A DNA stretch of 64,000 nt from SIG291 sp045543455 (GTDB lineage Bacteria > Bacillota > Clostridia > Lachnospirales > Lachnospiraceae): assembly GCA_045543455.1 (NCBI GenBank), contig JAZQMK010000036.1, positions 1-64,000 of the forward strand. Reading direction: 5' to 3'. Shown here piece by piece: positions 1 through 8,581 of the stretch. A program made the position numbers and the translations under genes. The number at the start of each line of letters is the position of its first letter. Position 1 is the first letter of the stretch. The notes under the pieces were generated by a model, which did no database searches, was not told where the DNA came from, and was given only the letters and a program-made list of their open reading frames with translations.

Positions 1-2
1 CC

Positions 3-2282
3 GCTTGGCCTCCGACTTTAAAAGAACTTGCGAAAATTTTAGAAGTTAATGACGGTAGTTTAGATGATGGAATAGGAAAAATATGGTCTACTAATGGAGA
101 ATCATGTGGAAATGATAGATGTGAAAATTGTTATAATGTAAAAATAATGAATTCATCATATTTTGAAAACATTTTTGGATATAAATTAAATATAAATCTT
201 TTACCTGGACAGTACAGAACAGATGGTTCCTATGGTGGGAATGATGGATACTCCTGCTATGGCTTTAGCAACTTTGCACTCTGGTATATAGCAAAAGATA
301 GCGATAATAGTGATGTGTATAGAAAATTAATAGGTAAAGAAGGAATGGTATTTAATAAAACTAATATGATCCAAAACGATGTGAGAATTGGAGACATCCT
401 TAGAATTTATGATACTACCTTAGATGCAGCGCATTCTGCAATGTTCTTAGACTATGATGGGGATGATAAGATAAAAGTATTAGATTGTAACTATACAAGT
501 AGTGGAAAATATCCTAAAGGAATTATAAGAATTCATAGTATTAAGTTTAGTGAATTCGATACAATGGCTGTTACTCGTGCGAAAAACTATGAGCCAGACT
601 ACAACATTTCATTGCCGGATGCAATGACATCATCATCATCATCACAAGTAAAAACTAATATTATTGATTATGCAACTAGTTTAGAAGGATGGGATTTTAA
701 TACGTTCATAAGTGCAGGATGTACAGATATTTCTTCAGATAATTGGTCTGCTTGGTTTTTAAAATTGTGTGGGAAGAAAGTAGGAATAGGTGATTTATTC
801 AGTTCTAATACGGAAGTTCCAGATTTTTGTACTGATATGATTAAAAATTATGGTGCCAAAGCTTATTATTATTCTGATAGCACGTTTTTATCAAAGACAG
901 ATAAAACTATTTTGAGTGGCGCAACTGCTGTTACAAAGTCAAGTTTTACGCCACAGCCAGGTGATATCTACATTTTACACGAAAGTGGATTTGATAGTTT
1001 AAATCATGTGGGATTTGTTAAAGATGTTGTTAATGGTTCTATATATGCAGTTACTGGTGATAATGGTATAGCGCGAGAGGTTCAAATACGAGCGAGTACA
1101 TCAAACTATTTTTATCAGATTGCAAATAAAACTTGTCCGATTATTGGATATATTCGTCCAAACTATGAGAGTTTAGATAAAAAGCCATTAAGTAGTATTT
1201 CATTAAATGAGACAAGCATAAACTTAGAGATAGGCGATACAAAAAACTTAACGGTTACCTACAATCCAAGTAATACAACAGATAGCAAGACAATAACTTG
1301 GAAATCAAGTAATACATCAGTAGCAAAAGTAAGTTCTACAGGTATCATTACAGCTGTAGGTAATGGTACTGCAACTATCACAGTAACAACAGCAGATGGA
1401 AGTATGACTGCATCCTGTACAGTAACAGTTATGGCTGAAGAACTCAGTGTAAAACTTAACACTAGCATAACATCTATGTACACTGGCGATACAATCAAAC
1501 TTACAGCTAATGCAGAAGGTGGAAGCGGAAGCTATAAATATAGCTTCTTAATGTATAACGAAGAAACGAAAAGCTGGTACAGATTTAACAGCTTTTCAAG
1601 CATAACAAGCTATAGTTGGACACCTAATGCAACTGGTACACGTACTCTTTATGTAGAAGTTAAAGATGCAGAAGGTGCAACAGTTAGAAGTGAAGGCATT
1701 AAGGTAACAATGTCAGAAGCTTTAAATGTAAAATTAACAGCTAATGCTGGTAGCGTAGTAAAAGGTTCTAACTTAGGCTTTACAGCTACAGCATCAGGTG
1801 GAAGTGGTAAATACACATATAGCTTCTTAATGTACAATGAAAACACAAAGATGTGGTACAGATTTGCAAGCTTCGCAGATGCGAACAAGTTAAGCTGGAT
1901 AGCAGGAACAACTGATACAAGAGTATTCTATGTAGAGGTTAAGGATAGCACAGATAAGGTTGTAAGAAGTGAAGGTATTAGAATTAATGTATTAGCAAGT
2001 ACTGATTTAAAAGCTACGGTAACTACAAACACATCTTTAGTATCATCTGGTCAGAAGGTAAATCTTACAGCAAGTGCTACAGGCGGTGTAGGAAGTTATA
2101 CATATAGTTTCCTTTTGTATAATCCTGTAAGTGGCAACTGGGCGAGATTAAATGATTTTACATCAGTAAATACATTTAGCTGGGCATCTTCAGGAACTGG
2201 CAACAGACACTTCTATGTAGACATAAAGGATGGCAATGGAACAGTGATTAGAAGTGCTGTTAAGACAGTAACAGTTAAATAA
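3..2282 (+). CDS. Secreted cysteine-peptidase / BIG2 / triple-Y surface protein, 5' end outside window
   Basis: The reading frame is open from base 3 to the stop at 2280-2282, and residues before the first Met (147) match the N-terminal region of the paralogs at 8582 and 22977. The gene therefore begins upstream of the window. Modules in order: a papain-fold (NlpC/P60-like) domain with Cys at 255-257 (SCYGF) and His at 432-434 (AHSAMF), preceded by a Cys cluster near 109-135. Next is a CHAP-like domain (about 650-1150) in which the expected nucleophile of the W-C-A-x-F motif is Ser (tct, 747-749), with His at about 1005 (NHVGF). One BIG2 Ig-like domain (about 1190-1430) and three triple-Y-like modules (about 1440-2279) follow. 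A (TCA)5 tract near 630-645 encodes a serine linker. The likely role is cell-wall or extracellular peptide hydrolysis; the substrate is unknown. Confidence 0.8.
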   Translation, partial: AWPPTLKELAKILEVNDGSLDDGIGKIWSTNGESCGNDRCENCYNVKIMNSSYFENIFGYKLNINLLPGQYRTDGSYGGNDGYSCYGFSNFALWYIAKDSDNSDVYRKLIGKEGMVFNKTNMIQNDVRIGDILRIYDTTLDAAHSAMFLDYDGDDKIKVLDCNYTSSGKYPKGIIRIHSIKFSEFDTMAVTRAKNYEPDYNISLPDAMTSSSSSQVKTNIIDYATSLEGWDFNTFISAGCTDISSDNWSAWFLKLCGKKVGIGDLFSSNTEVPDFCTDMIKNYGAKAYYYSDSTFLSKTDKTILSGATAVTKSSFTPQPGDIYILHESGFDSLNHVGFVKDVVNGSIYAVTGDNGIAREVQIRASTSNYFYQIANKTCPIIGYIRPNYESLDKKPLSSISLNETSINLEIGDTKNLTVTYNPSNTTDSKTITWKSSNTSVAKVSSTGIITAVGNGTATITVTTADGSMTASCTVTVMAEELSVKLNTSITSMYTGDTIKLTANAEGGSGSYKYSFLMYNEETKSWYRFNSFSSITSYSWTPNATGTRTLYVEVKDAEGATVRSEGIKVTMSEALNVKLTANAGSVVKGSNLGFTATASGGSGKYTYSFLMYNENTKMWYRFASFADANKLSWIAGTTDTRVFYVEVKDSTDKVVRSEGIRINVLASTDLKATVTTNTSLVSSGQKVNLTASATGGVGSYTYSFLLYNPVSGNWARLNDFTSVNTFSWASSGTGNRHFYVDIKDGNGTVIRSAVKTVTVK

Positions 2283-2300
2283 TCATAAAAATACATATAA

Positions 2301-2345
2301 AAAGAGAATTGCTTCATCAGTTCATGATGAGCAGTTCTCTTTTAT
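2301..2345. terminator. Hairpin terminator between convergent genes
   Basis: AAAGAGAA and TTGC/TCATCA on the left pair with TGATGA, GCA and TTCTCTTT on the right around a short loop, followed by T residues. It lies 20 bases after the stop of the surface-protein gene. It may also serve the kinase gene arriving from the opposite strand. The rest of the 2346-2491 gap shows nothing recognisable. Confidence 0.7.
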
Positions 2346-2491
2346 GGTTATATGTCAATAGTTAGATGATTTTTTACAAATATCAATCATAATATTGATG
2401 TGGAATACAATTTAATACATAAAGGGTACTTATGATTGTAAAATTATAAGTAAGCATATGTTATACATAATTCAAATTAATAGATATGTAT

Positions 2492-3955
2492 TTACGAGTG
2501 ATTTGAAATTATTTTTACAATATCGCTTGGAGTATGCTCACAGGAATAGTTTAGTGCTTCGTTTAATTCGTGTATAAATTCATCAAGGTTTTGGTGTCTA
2601 TCTTTGGAATTATGTTTAGTAGCTTTTTCACATATTAATTGTAATTTTATAAATGAATTTGAATCAATAAAAGTATCATATTTATCTAATAATGGTAGGA
2701 GAGCTTTTATTGTAGCGCCTATAGAAAATATATCAGAGCGATAGTCATATTTTTGGCGCTTTAATTTTTCAGGGCTCCAATATTCACAGTTAATGATATC
2801 AGTAGTTCGTGAATTTGTATTGTTATCATTATAGTTTGTATCGCTATAATCAATTAAATATAATGATGAATTGTTAATTATTATGTTATTTGGGTTTATA
2901 TCACCATGTATTATTCCAAAGGTATGTAAATATGATATAGCATTTAATAGTTGGTATATGTAAAGGATAAATTCACGAGTATTAATAATATGAATGTAGT
3001 TAATAAAATTAGCTAATGTTATCCCTTGTAAATATTGTTCTATTATGTAGTATTTTTGTGTTGTGTCATCAATGATAACATCATATATGGAACATAAGTT
3101 TGGGTGGTTTATGTTTAGTAAAGTTTGTTTAAGATTATAATCTCTAAATATAGCGCAATCAAGCATTGATTGTATTGAATATGAAGCAACAATAACAGAC
3201 TCATAAGTGTTTAATATATAAGCTTTGTATATAATAGCATTAGCACCGTGTTTAATTTTTTCGCCTAATATAGCTGAATAAGTTTTATGATTACAGGTAT
3301 ATTTAAATATGTTAAATTTTGAACTATTTTCATATAAATGGCAATTATTTTCAACAACAGTTTCATCATTATTGAATGTCGAATCAAAAAGTTTTGATAT
3401 TGTATTAGCTTTAGATAGGAGAGTTTTCCAATCAAATTGAATGGAGTTTATGTATTTGCCTAACAATGCAAATAATGAGAGAATTGTAAGGATTTGTGAG
3501 GGTGAATTGGATTCAGTGATTAAAATTTTTAGTTCCTCACTAATTATTTTACAATCATTGTAGCGATAATCTTTTAATATTGAGTCGACTTTTTGCTTTA
3601 ATATGGAAAAATTCCCGTTATACTTTGTCCATAAATTGTTGCAATTTCTATTAATATTATGCATAACATCAGGGTCGGTTGATAATATTTTCATTAGTTT
3701 ATCTATAAAAGATGGTCCGGGATGATTATCTGTGCGATTACTTAATTTGGATAATCTAGATGAATTTGTCCATATAGGATTCAAATTCAATTGTTCTTTG
3801 TTATTGTTGAGTATTTCTTGAGGGAAAATTGATTCAATAAATACTCGAGTTGACGGTATTCCGATAACATCTGGAAATACAGAATCATAATCTTGAAAAA
3901 GTATTTGAATTAAGTGATTAATAGTAATATGTTGTCTGAGGTTATTTGACGGCAT
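2492..3955 (-). CDS. Degenerate eukaryotic-like Ser/Thr protein kinase
   Basis: Protein of 487 aa; the start is supported by AGGAG upstream of the ATG. Residues 1-215 are an unrecognised, probably helical region. Residues about 230-470 are a protein kinase fold. HGDINPNN at 350-357 is the catalytic loop (HRD changed to HGD), keeping Asp352 and Asn357. Asp369 in DYSD replaces DFG, and a WSPE motif stands for APE. The glycine loop is weak (EKIKHGANAIIYKA), and the VAIK lysine position appears to be Tyr (VASY, 256-259). There is no transmembrane segment or PASTA domain, so it should be cytoplasmic. It lies alone on the minus strand between two surface-protein genes. It may be an atypical kinase or a pseudokinase; the target is unknown. 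Confidence 0.75.
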   Translation of the reverse strand: MPSNNLRQHITINHLIQILFQDYDSVFPDVIGIPSTRVFIESIFPQEILNNNKEQLNLNPIWTNSSRLSKLSNRTDNHPGPSFIDKLMKILSTDPDVMHNINRNCNNLWTKYNGNFSILKQKVDSILKDYRYNDCKIISEELKILITESNSPSQILTILSLFALLGKYINSIQFDWKTLLSKANTISKLFDSTFNNDETVVENNCHLYENSSKFNIFKYTCNHKTYSAILGEKIKHGANAIIYKAYILNTYESVIVASYSIQSMLDCAIFRDYNLKQTLLNINHPNLCSIYDVIIDDTTQKYYIIEQYLQGITLANFINYIHIINTREFILYIYQLLNAISYLHTFGIIHGDINPNNIIINNSSLYLIDYSDTNYNDNNTNSRTTDIINCEYWSPEKLKRQKYDYRSDIFSIGATIKALLPLLDKYDTFIDSNSFIKLQLICEKATKHNSKDRHQNLDEFIHELNEALNYSCEHTPSDIVKIISNHS

Positions 3956-4299
3956 ATAATCAAACTCCTTTTATAAATATCATAATTATATTATATATTA
4001 AAATGGTTATATTGACAATGGGGCTCTATATGTAGCGATGGGCAAAGGATATTATTTATTGAAATTTGAAATAATTTTTTCAAAAAAACAAGTGAATGTT
4101 TCAGGGATATTTCATAATGAGTATGTTAAAATCAAATATGAAAGAAGGTGATGGAGCAAAATTTTCTAAATATGTTACATTTATTGGTTCAATGGATGTA
4201 ACAAGAACTATTATCTGATTGATAATATTATAATTATATCATGGGTTTAACTAAGCCTATTGAATAATTAGTTATTAAATTATACAAGGAGGAATTAAT
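3956..4299. other. 344-base AT-rich intergenic region
   Basis: Separates the divergent kinase gene and the 1377-aa surface-protein gene. A possible -10 (TATAAT, about 4231) and an AAGGAGG Shine-Dalgarno at 4288-4294 serve the downstream gene, but no convincing -35 is seen. A 33-codon open frame (4117-4218) lacks a ribosome binding site and is not called a gene. Confidence 0.4.
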
Positions 4300-7200
4300 A
4301 TGAAGAATGCAAATTTAAAAAGTATTTTTTTTAGTGTTTTATTAACAATGATGAGTTTGTTGTTAATTGTTAATACCAATACGATCAATATCTTTGCATC
4401 AAATTATTCAAACGATTATCGTTATTGGGGACAAGGTGGTTCAGATGATGCAAATATGAGACAATATGGATGTTGGGTTGTAGCACAGTCGAAGTTGATA
4501 TATGAGACTAACATAGATAGAAGTAATTCTTTTAACCCAGATTCATATTTGACTTGGCAGAAGGCAAATGGTTTTATTAATTCAAATTTTTTACAAATCA
4601 ATGGTGCTAATGCTCCAGTAGCATATGCAAATCAAAAAGGTAAAACACTTAATTATTTGGGGTATTGGAATGCAAGTGATGAACAATTATGGATTAATAT
4701 TGACAAAGGATATTACACTATTTTATATGTTGAGCCACCAGAAGGTGGTACGCATTATGTTATGGTAGCTAATGAGTTATCATTGCAAAAAGGAGTATTA
4801 TATTGTTATGACTCATTTTATACATCTGGAACAACTTCTCCACAACCATTAACTAGATATAGTACACGTTATGGTGGATATGTTTATTCGGCAATAACAC
4901 AACCTTCTGTTATCATCCCAACTAGCATATCTCTTAACAATATATCTGCAACATTGTTAAAAAAAGGTGCAACTACAACATTAATACCTACAGTATTACC
5001 ATCAAATGCTACAGATAAGTCTGTATCATGGAAATCAAGTAATACTTCAGTGGCGACTGTAAGTCAATCAGGTGTAGTTACAGCTGTTGCAAATGGTACA
5101 GCTACAATTACAGCTACAACTAAATCAGGTGTAAAGACAGCAACTTGTAGCATTACGGTAAGAATACCATCAGAACCAGTGTTAATAGATGGTTGGTGGT
5201 ATGCTGATGAAATACCACAAGAAGTACTAGATAATAGAGATAAATACGATATTATGTATCAAAATATATATGAGGTTCAAGCAGCTACATCCCCTGGAAC
5301 CGGTTGGTCTGATACTGGTATTGATGTTACTACATATGAAAAAAGTGGAGAACCATGGGAGTCAATATCTAATGTAACGACATCAGATACGGTAAAATTA
5401 ATAAGCTCTTATTATTATCATTATTGTTATGAAGGCACAAAAACTGATGTAGATAGTTGGATTCATGGTAATTATGTTCATGGTGATTATATATATGATA
5501 CAAATGTAGTGTATGAGCATGCATCAGCACCAGATTTGGTAGATAGTAATATTACATATTATCATTTAAAGTGGACTAGCAATGGAGCAGATGCATATTG
5601 TAATTCAAGCAGTCCATATATGTGTAAAGGAGAATGGGGAGGTCATGGTAATAGAAGTTATTATTACTATAAAATGAGCACCTATCAAAACTACACAAAA
5701 ACAACTCTTAATGTATATAAGAAGATTGGAGATTGGTGTTATAAAATAGATGATTCAGCTGTAACTACGAAATATAGATATCATAAAATACCATTAGAGG
5801 TTAAGCTTGATAAAACAGATGTAACATTAAAAAGTATTGGTGCTACAGCAACATTAACAGCAACTGTTTTGCCCGAAGAAGTATATAACAAAAATGTAAA
5901 ATGGTTTTCAAGTGATGAAACTGTAGCAACCGTAAGTCAAGATGGTGTAATAACAGCTGTTGGTAACGGTACAGCTACGATTACGGTGGCTACAGAAGAA
6001 GCTTATAGAACTGCAAAATGTACAGTTAATGTACAAGTACCAGTAGAAAAAGTAACATTAGATAGAACAAGTGTAACATTTTCAAAATTAGGTTCAACAA
6101 CTTTAGTAGCGACCGTATCGCCAAACAATTCATATAATAAGTCAGTTATATGGGAATCAGATAATCCTGATGTTGCAATTGTTAATCAGTCAGGACTCGT
6201 AACAGCGAAAGGTAACGGCCAAGCAACAATAACGGTCAAAACAGCAGATGGAGCAAAGGTTGCAAAATGTACCGTTACAGTAAAAATAGCAGTAATTGGC
6301 GTGACATTAGACAGAACAAGTGTAACATTTTCAAAATTAGGTTCAACAACTTTAGTAGAAACAGTATCGCCAAGCAATGCGTACAATAAAGCAGTTACAT
6401 GGAAATCGAGTAATCCATCAGTGGCAACAGTGGACCAAAAAGGAGTCGTGACCTCAGTAGGAAATGGAACGACAACTATTACCGTGACAACTGTAGATGG
6501 TAATAAAGTTGCAGAATGTATAGTAACAGTGAAAGTAGCAGTAACTGGTGTTACATTAGATAGAGCAAGTGTAACATTTTCAAAATTAGGTTCAACAACT
6601 TTAGTATCAACAGTCGCACCGAACATTGCATATAATAAAGCAGTTACTTGGAAATCAAGTAATCCATCAGTAGCAATAGTGGACACAAAAGGAGTCGTGA
6701 CCTCAGTAGGAAATGGAACAACAACTATTACTGTGACAACTGTAGATGGAAATAAAGTTGCAGAATGTACAATTACAGTAAAGATAATACCTATTCATAT
6801 TGAAGTAAATAAAACAAGCGCAACGCTTTCAGGTAAAGGCAATACAATGACATTAGTTGCAACAGTATCGCCAAACAATGCATACAATAAATCAGTTACA
6901 TGGACATCAAGCAATACATCTATAGCAACAGTAAATTCAAGTGGTGTTGTCACAGCTGTTGGAAGTGGTACAGCAACAATAACAGCTACAACAGTTGATG
7001 GAAATAAAGTTGCAACCTGTACCGTAAAAGTTATAACAGAAGCTCTCAGCGTAAAACTTAACACAAGTACAACATCAATGTTCACAGGTGATACAATTAA
7101 ACTTACAGCTACAGCTGCAGGCGGAGCAGGAGGCTATACATACAGTTTCTTTATGTACAATGAAGCTACAAAAGGTTGGTTTAGATTTAACGATTTTGCA

Positions 7201-8433
7201 AGTGCAACAACATATAGTTGGACATCAAATGCAAGTGGTAACAGAACCTTCTATGTAGAAGTAAAAGACAGTCAGGGAACAGTTGTTAGAAGTGAAGGAA
7301 TTAAAGTAACTAATAAGAGCAACTTAGCAGTAAATTTATCAGTTAATGATACAGAAGTATTAAGTGGACAGAATGTAAAACTCACAGCAAAAGCAAGTGG
7401 TGGAGTAGGCTCTTACACATACAGTTTCTTGATGTACAACGAGTCAACTAAGAGCTGGTACAGATTTAACAGCTTCGCTAGTGCTAATACATATAACTGG
7501 ACAGCAAATGGCCCAAAAACATTGTATGTTGAAGTAAAAGATGGTGAAGGAACAGTAGTTAGAAGTACAGGCGTTAAAGTAACAATTGAAGCCTTAAAGG
7601 TAACACTTAATGCTAATAAGACAAGTATGTATTCTGATGAAACTGTAAAACTTACAGCAACAGCTTCCGGTGGCACTGGTAAGTACACATACAGCTTCTT
7701 AATGTACAACGATGCAACAAAGAGCTATTATAGATTCAATAGCTTTGCAAGTGCAACAAGCTATAGTTGGACACCTTATGCTTCAGGTATACGTACTCTT
7801 TACGTAGAAGTAAAAGATAGTGAAGGAACAGTTGTAAGAAGTTCTGGCGTTAAGATAACTATATCAGAAGCATTATCAGTAAAATTAACAGCCAATGCCG
7901 GTAGCGTAGTAAAAGGTTCTAACTTAGGCTTTACAGCTACAGCATCAGGTGGAAGTGGAAAATACACATATAGCTTCTTAATGTACAATGAAAACACAAA
8001 GATGTGGTATAGATTTGCAAGCTTTGCAGATGCTAACAAGTTAAGCTGGATAGCAGGAACAACTGATACAAGAGTATTCTATGTAGAAGTAAAAGATAGT
8101 ACAGGCAAAGTTGTAAGAAGTGAGGGTATCACAATAAAAGTATTAGCAAGTACAGATTTAAAAGCAACAGTAACAACAAGTGCATCTTCAGTAGCAGCAG
8201 GCCAAAGCGTTAAGCTTACAGCTTCTGCAACAGGTGGAGCAGGAAGTTATACATACAGTTTCTTAATCTACAATCCAATAACAGGTAACTGGGGAAGATT
8301 AAATGACTTTAAGTCAGCAAATACATATAGCTGGACAGCTTCAGGAAGTGGAGAAAGACAGTTCTATGTAGATGTAAAAGATGCTAATGGAACAGTAGTA
8401 AGAAGTGCTGTTAAGGTAGTGATGGTTAAATAA
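4300..8433 (+). CDS. Secreted C39-like peptidase with BIG2 and triple-Y repeats
   Basis: 1377 aa with an AAGGAGG ribosome binding site. Residues 1-34 are a signal peptide. Residues about 37-200 form a C39-like papain-fold peptidase with Cys58 (QYGCWV), His152 (THYVMV) and Asp171 (YCYDS). A BIG2 domain (203-287) is followed by an unrecognised Tyr/Trp-rich domain (about 290-495). Then come about five more BIG2 domains (498-912), including units repeating at 249 bases. Five modules of about 93 aa end the protein (from 913, 1007, 1097, 1190 and 1285), each with YTYSF-x-MYNE, W-x-RF and FYVEVKD motifs. No sortase motif or transmembrane anchor is visible, so the protein is probably secreted or held by the repeats. 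It differs from its three paralogs in the peptidase type. The architecture suggests an extracellular hydrolase or adhesin-like protease. Confidence 0.8.
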   Translation: MKNANLKSIFFSVLLTMMSLLLIVNTNTINIFASNYSNDYRYWGQGGSDDANMRQYGCWVVAQSKLIYETNIDRSNSFNPDSYLTWQKANGFINSNFLQINGANAPVAYANQKGKTLNYLGYWNASDEQLWINIDKGYYTILYVEPPEGGTHYVMVANELSLQKGVLYCYDSFYTSGTTSPQPLTRYSTRYGGYVYSAITQPSVIIPTSISLNNISATLLKKGATTTLIPTVLPSNATDKSVSWKSSNTSVATVSQSGVVTAVANGTATITATTKSGVKTATCSITVRIPSEPVLIDGWWYADEIPQEVLDNRDKYDIMYQNIYEVQAATSPGTGWSDTGIDVTTYEKSGEPWESISNVTTSDTVKLISSYYYHYCYEGTKTDVDSWIHGNYVHGDYIYDTNVVYEHASAPDLVDSNITYYHLKWTSNGADAYCNSSSPYMCKGEWGGHGNRSYYYYKMSTYQNYTKTTLNVYKKIGDWCYKIDDSAVTTKYRYHKIPLEVKLDKTDVTLKSIGATATLTATVLPEEVYNKNVKWFSSDETVATVSQDGVITAVGNGTATITVATEEAYRTAKCTVNVQVPVEKVTLDRTSVTFSKLGSTTLVATVSPNNSYNKSVIWESDNPDVAIVNQSGLVTAKGNGQATITVKTADGAKVAKCTVTVKIAVIGVTLDRTSVTFSKLGSTTLVETVSPSNAYNKAVTWKSSNPSVATVDQKGVVTSVGNGTTTITVTTVDGNKVAECIVTVKVAVTGVTLDRASVTFSKLGSTTLVSTVAPNIAYNKAVTWKSSNPSVAIVDTKGVVTSVGNGTTTITVTTVDGNKVAECTITVKIIPIHIEVNKTSATLSGKGNTMTLVATVSPNNAYNKSVTWTSSNTSIATVNSSGVVTAVGSGTATITATTVDGNKVATCTVKVITEALSVKLNTSTTSMFTGDTIKLTATAAGGAGGYTYSFFMYNEATKGWFRFNDFASATTYSWTSNASGNRTFYVEVKDSQGTVVRSEGIKVTNKSNLAVNLSVNDTEVLSGQNVKLTAKASGGVGSYTYSFLMYNESTKSWYRFNSFASANTYNWTANGPKTLYVEVKDGEGTVVRSTGVKVTIEALKVTLNANKTSMYSDETVKLTATASGGTGKYTYSFLMYNDATKSYYRFNSFASATSYSWTPYASGIRTLYVEVKDSEGTVVRSSGVKITISEALSVKLTANAGSVVKGSNLGFTATASGGSGKYTYSFLMYNENTKMWYRFASFADANKLSWIAGTTDTRVFYVEVKDSTGKVVRSEGITIKVLASTDLKATVTTSASSVAAGQSVKLTASATGGAGSYTYSFLIYNPITGNWGRLNDFKSANTYSWTASGSGERQFYVDVKDANGTVVRSAVKVVMVK
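6060..6810 (+). repeat. BIG2-coding tandem repeat, 249-base period
   Basis: The same 35-40 base stretch recurs at 6071, 6320 and 6569, exactly 249 bases (83 codons) apart. The surrounding units are highly similar in DNA. It is an in-frame repeat prone to unit gain or loss by recombination. Confidence 0.8.
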
Positions 8434-8440
8434 AAAGATT

Positions 8441-8477
8441 ATTGCAGTAGCAAGTAGATTGCTACTGCAATTTTTTA
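8441..8477 (+). terminator. Rho-independent terminator
   Basis: ATTGCAGTAGCAA pairs with TTGCTACTGCAAT across a 5-base loop and is followed by a T run. It is placed 8 bases after the stop of the 1377-aa gene. Confidence 0.9.
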
Positions 8478-8490
8478 TCTAATATAAAGA

Positions 8491-8546
8491 AAATTATCAA
8501 GAATGATTAATACAAATTGACGAAAAGTGATAAGCTATGATATAAT
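8491..8546 (+). promoter_or_regulatory. Promoter with conserved upstream box
   Basis: -35 TTGACG at 8517-8522 and -10 TATAAT at 8541-8546, spacer 18. The upstream segment (AATTATC-x-AG-xx-TGATTA) is shared with the promoter at 12823-12877, as is the leader near the start codon (CGAGGTGA), suggesting co-regulation. Confidence 0.7.
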
Positions 8547-8581
8547 TTATTTACAATATTTTATGTACGAGGTGAAGTAAT

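Noticed and set aside
630..645. (TCA)5 microsatellite considered as a phase-variation switch
   Set aside because: A trinucleotide unit cannot change frame; it only alters a serine linker length.
4117..4218. 33-codon frame in the kinase/surface gene gap
   Set aside because: No Shine-Dalgarno, no recognisable family, and length expected by chance in AT-rich DNA.
6186..8039. Long minus-strand frames opposite the repeat genes (also 10609-11310 and 23543-24052)
   Set aside because: They are shadows: the Thr/Val/Ser-rich repeats leave the opposite strand open, and the predicted peptides are low-complexity with no ribosome binding sites.
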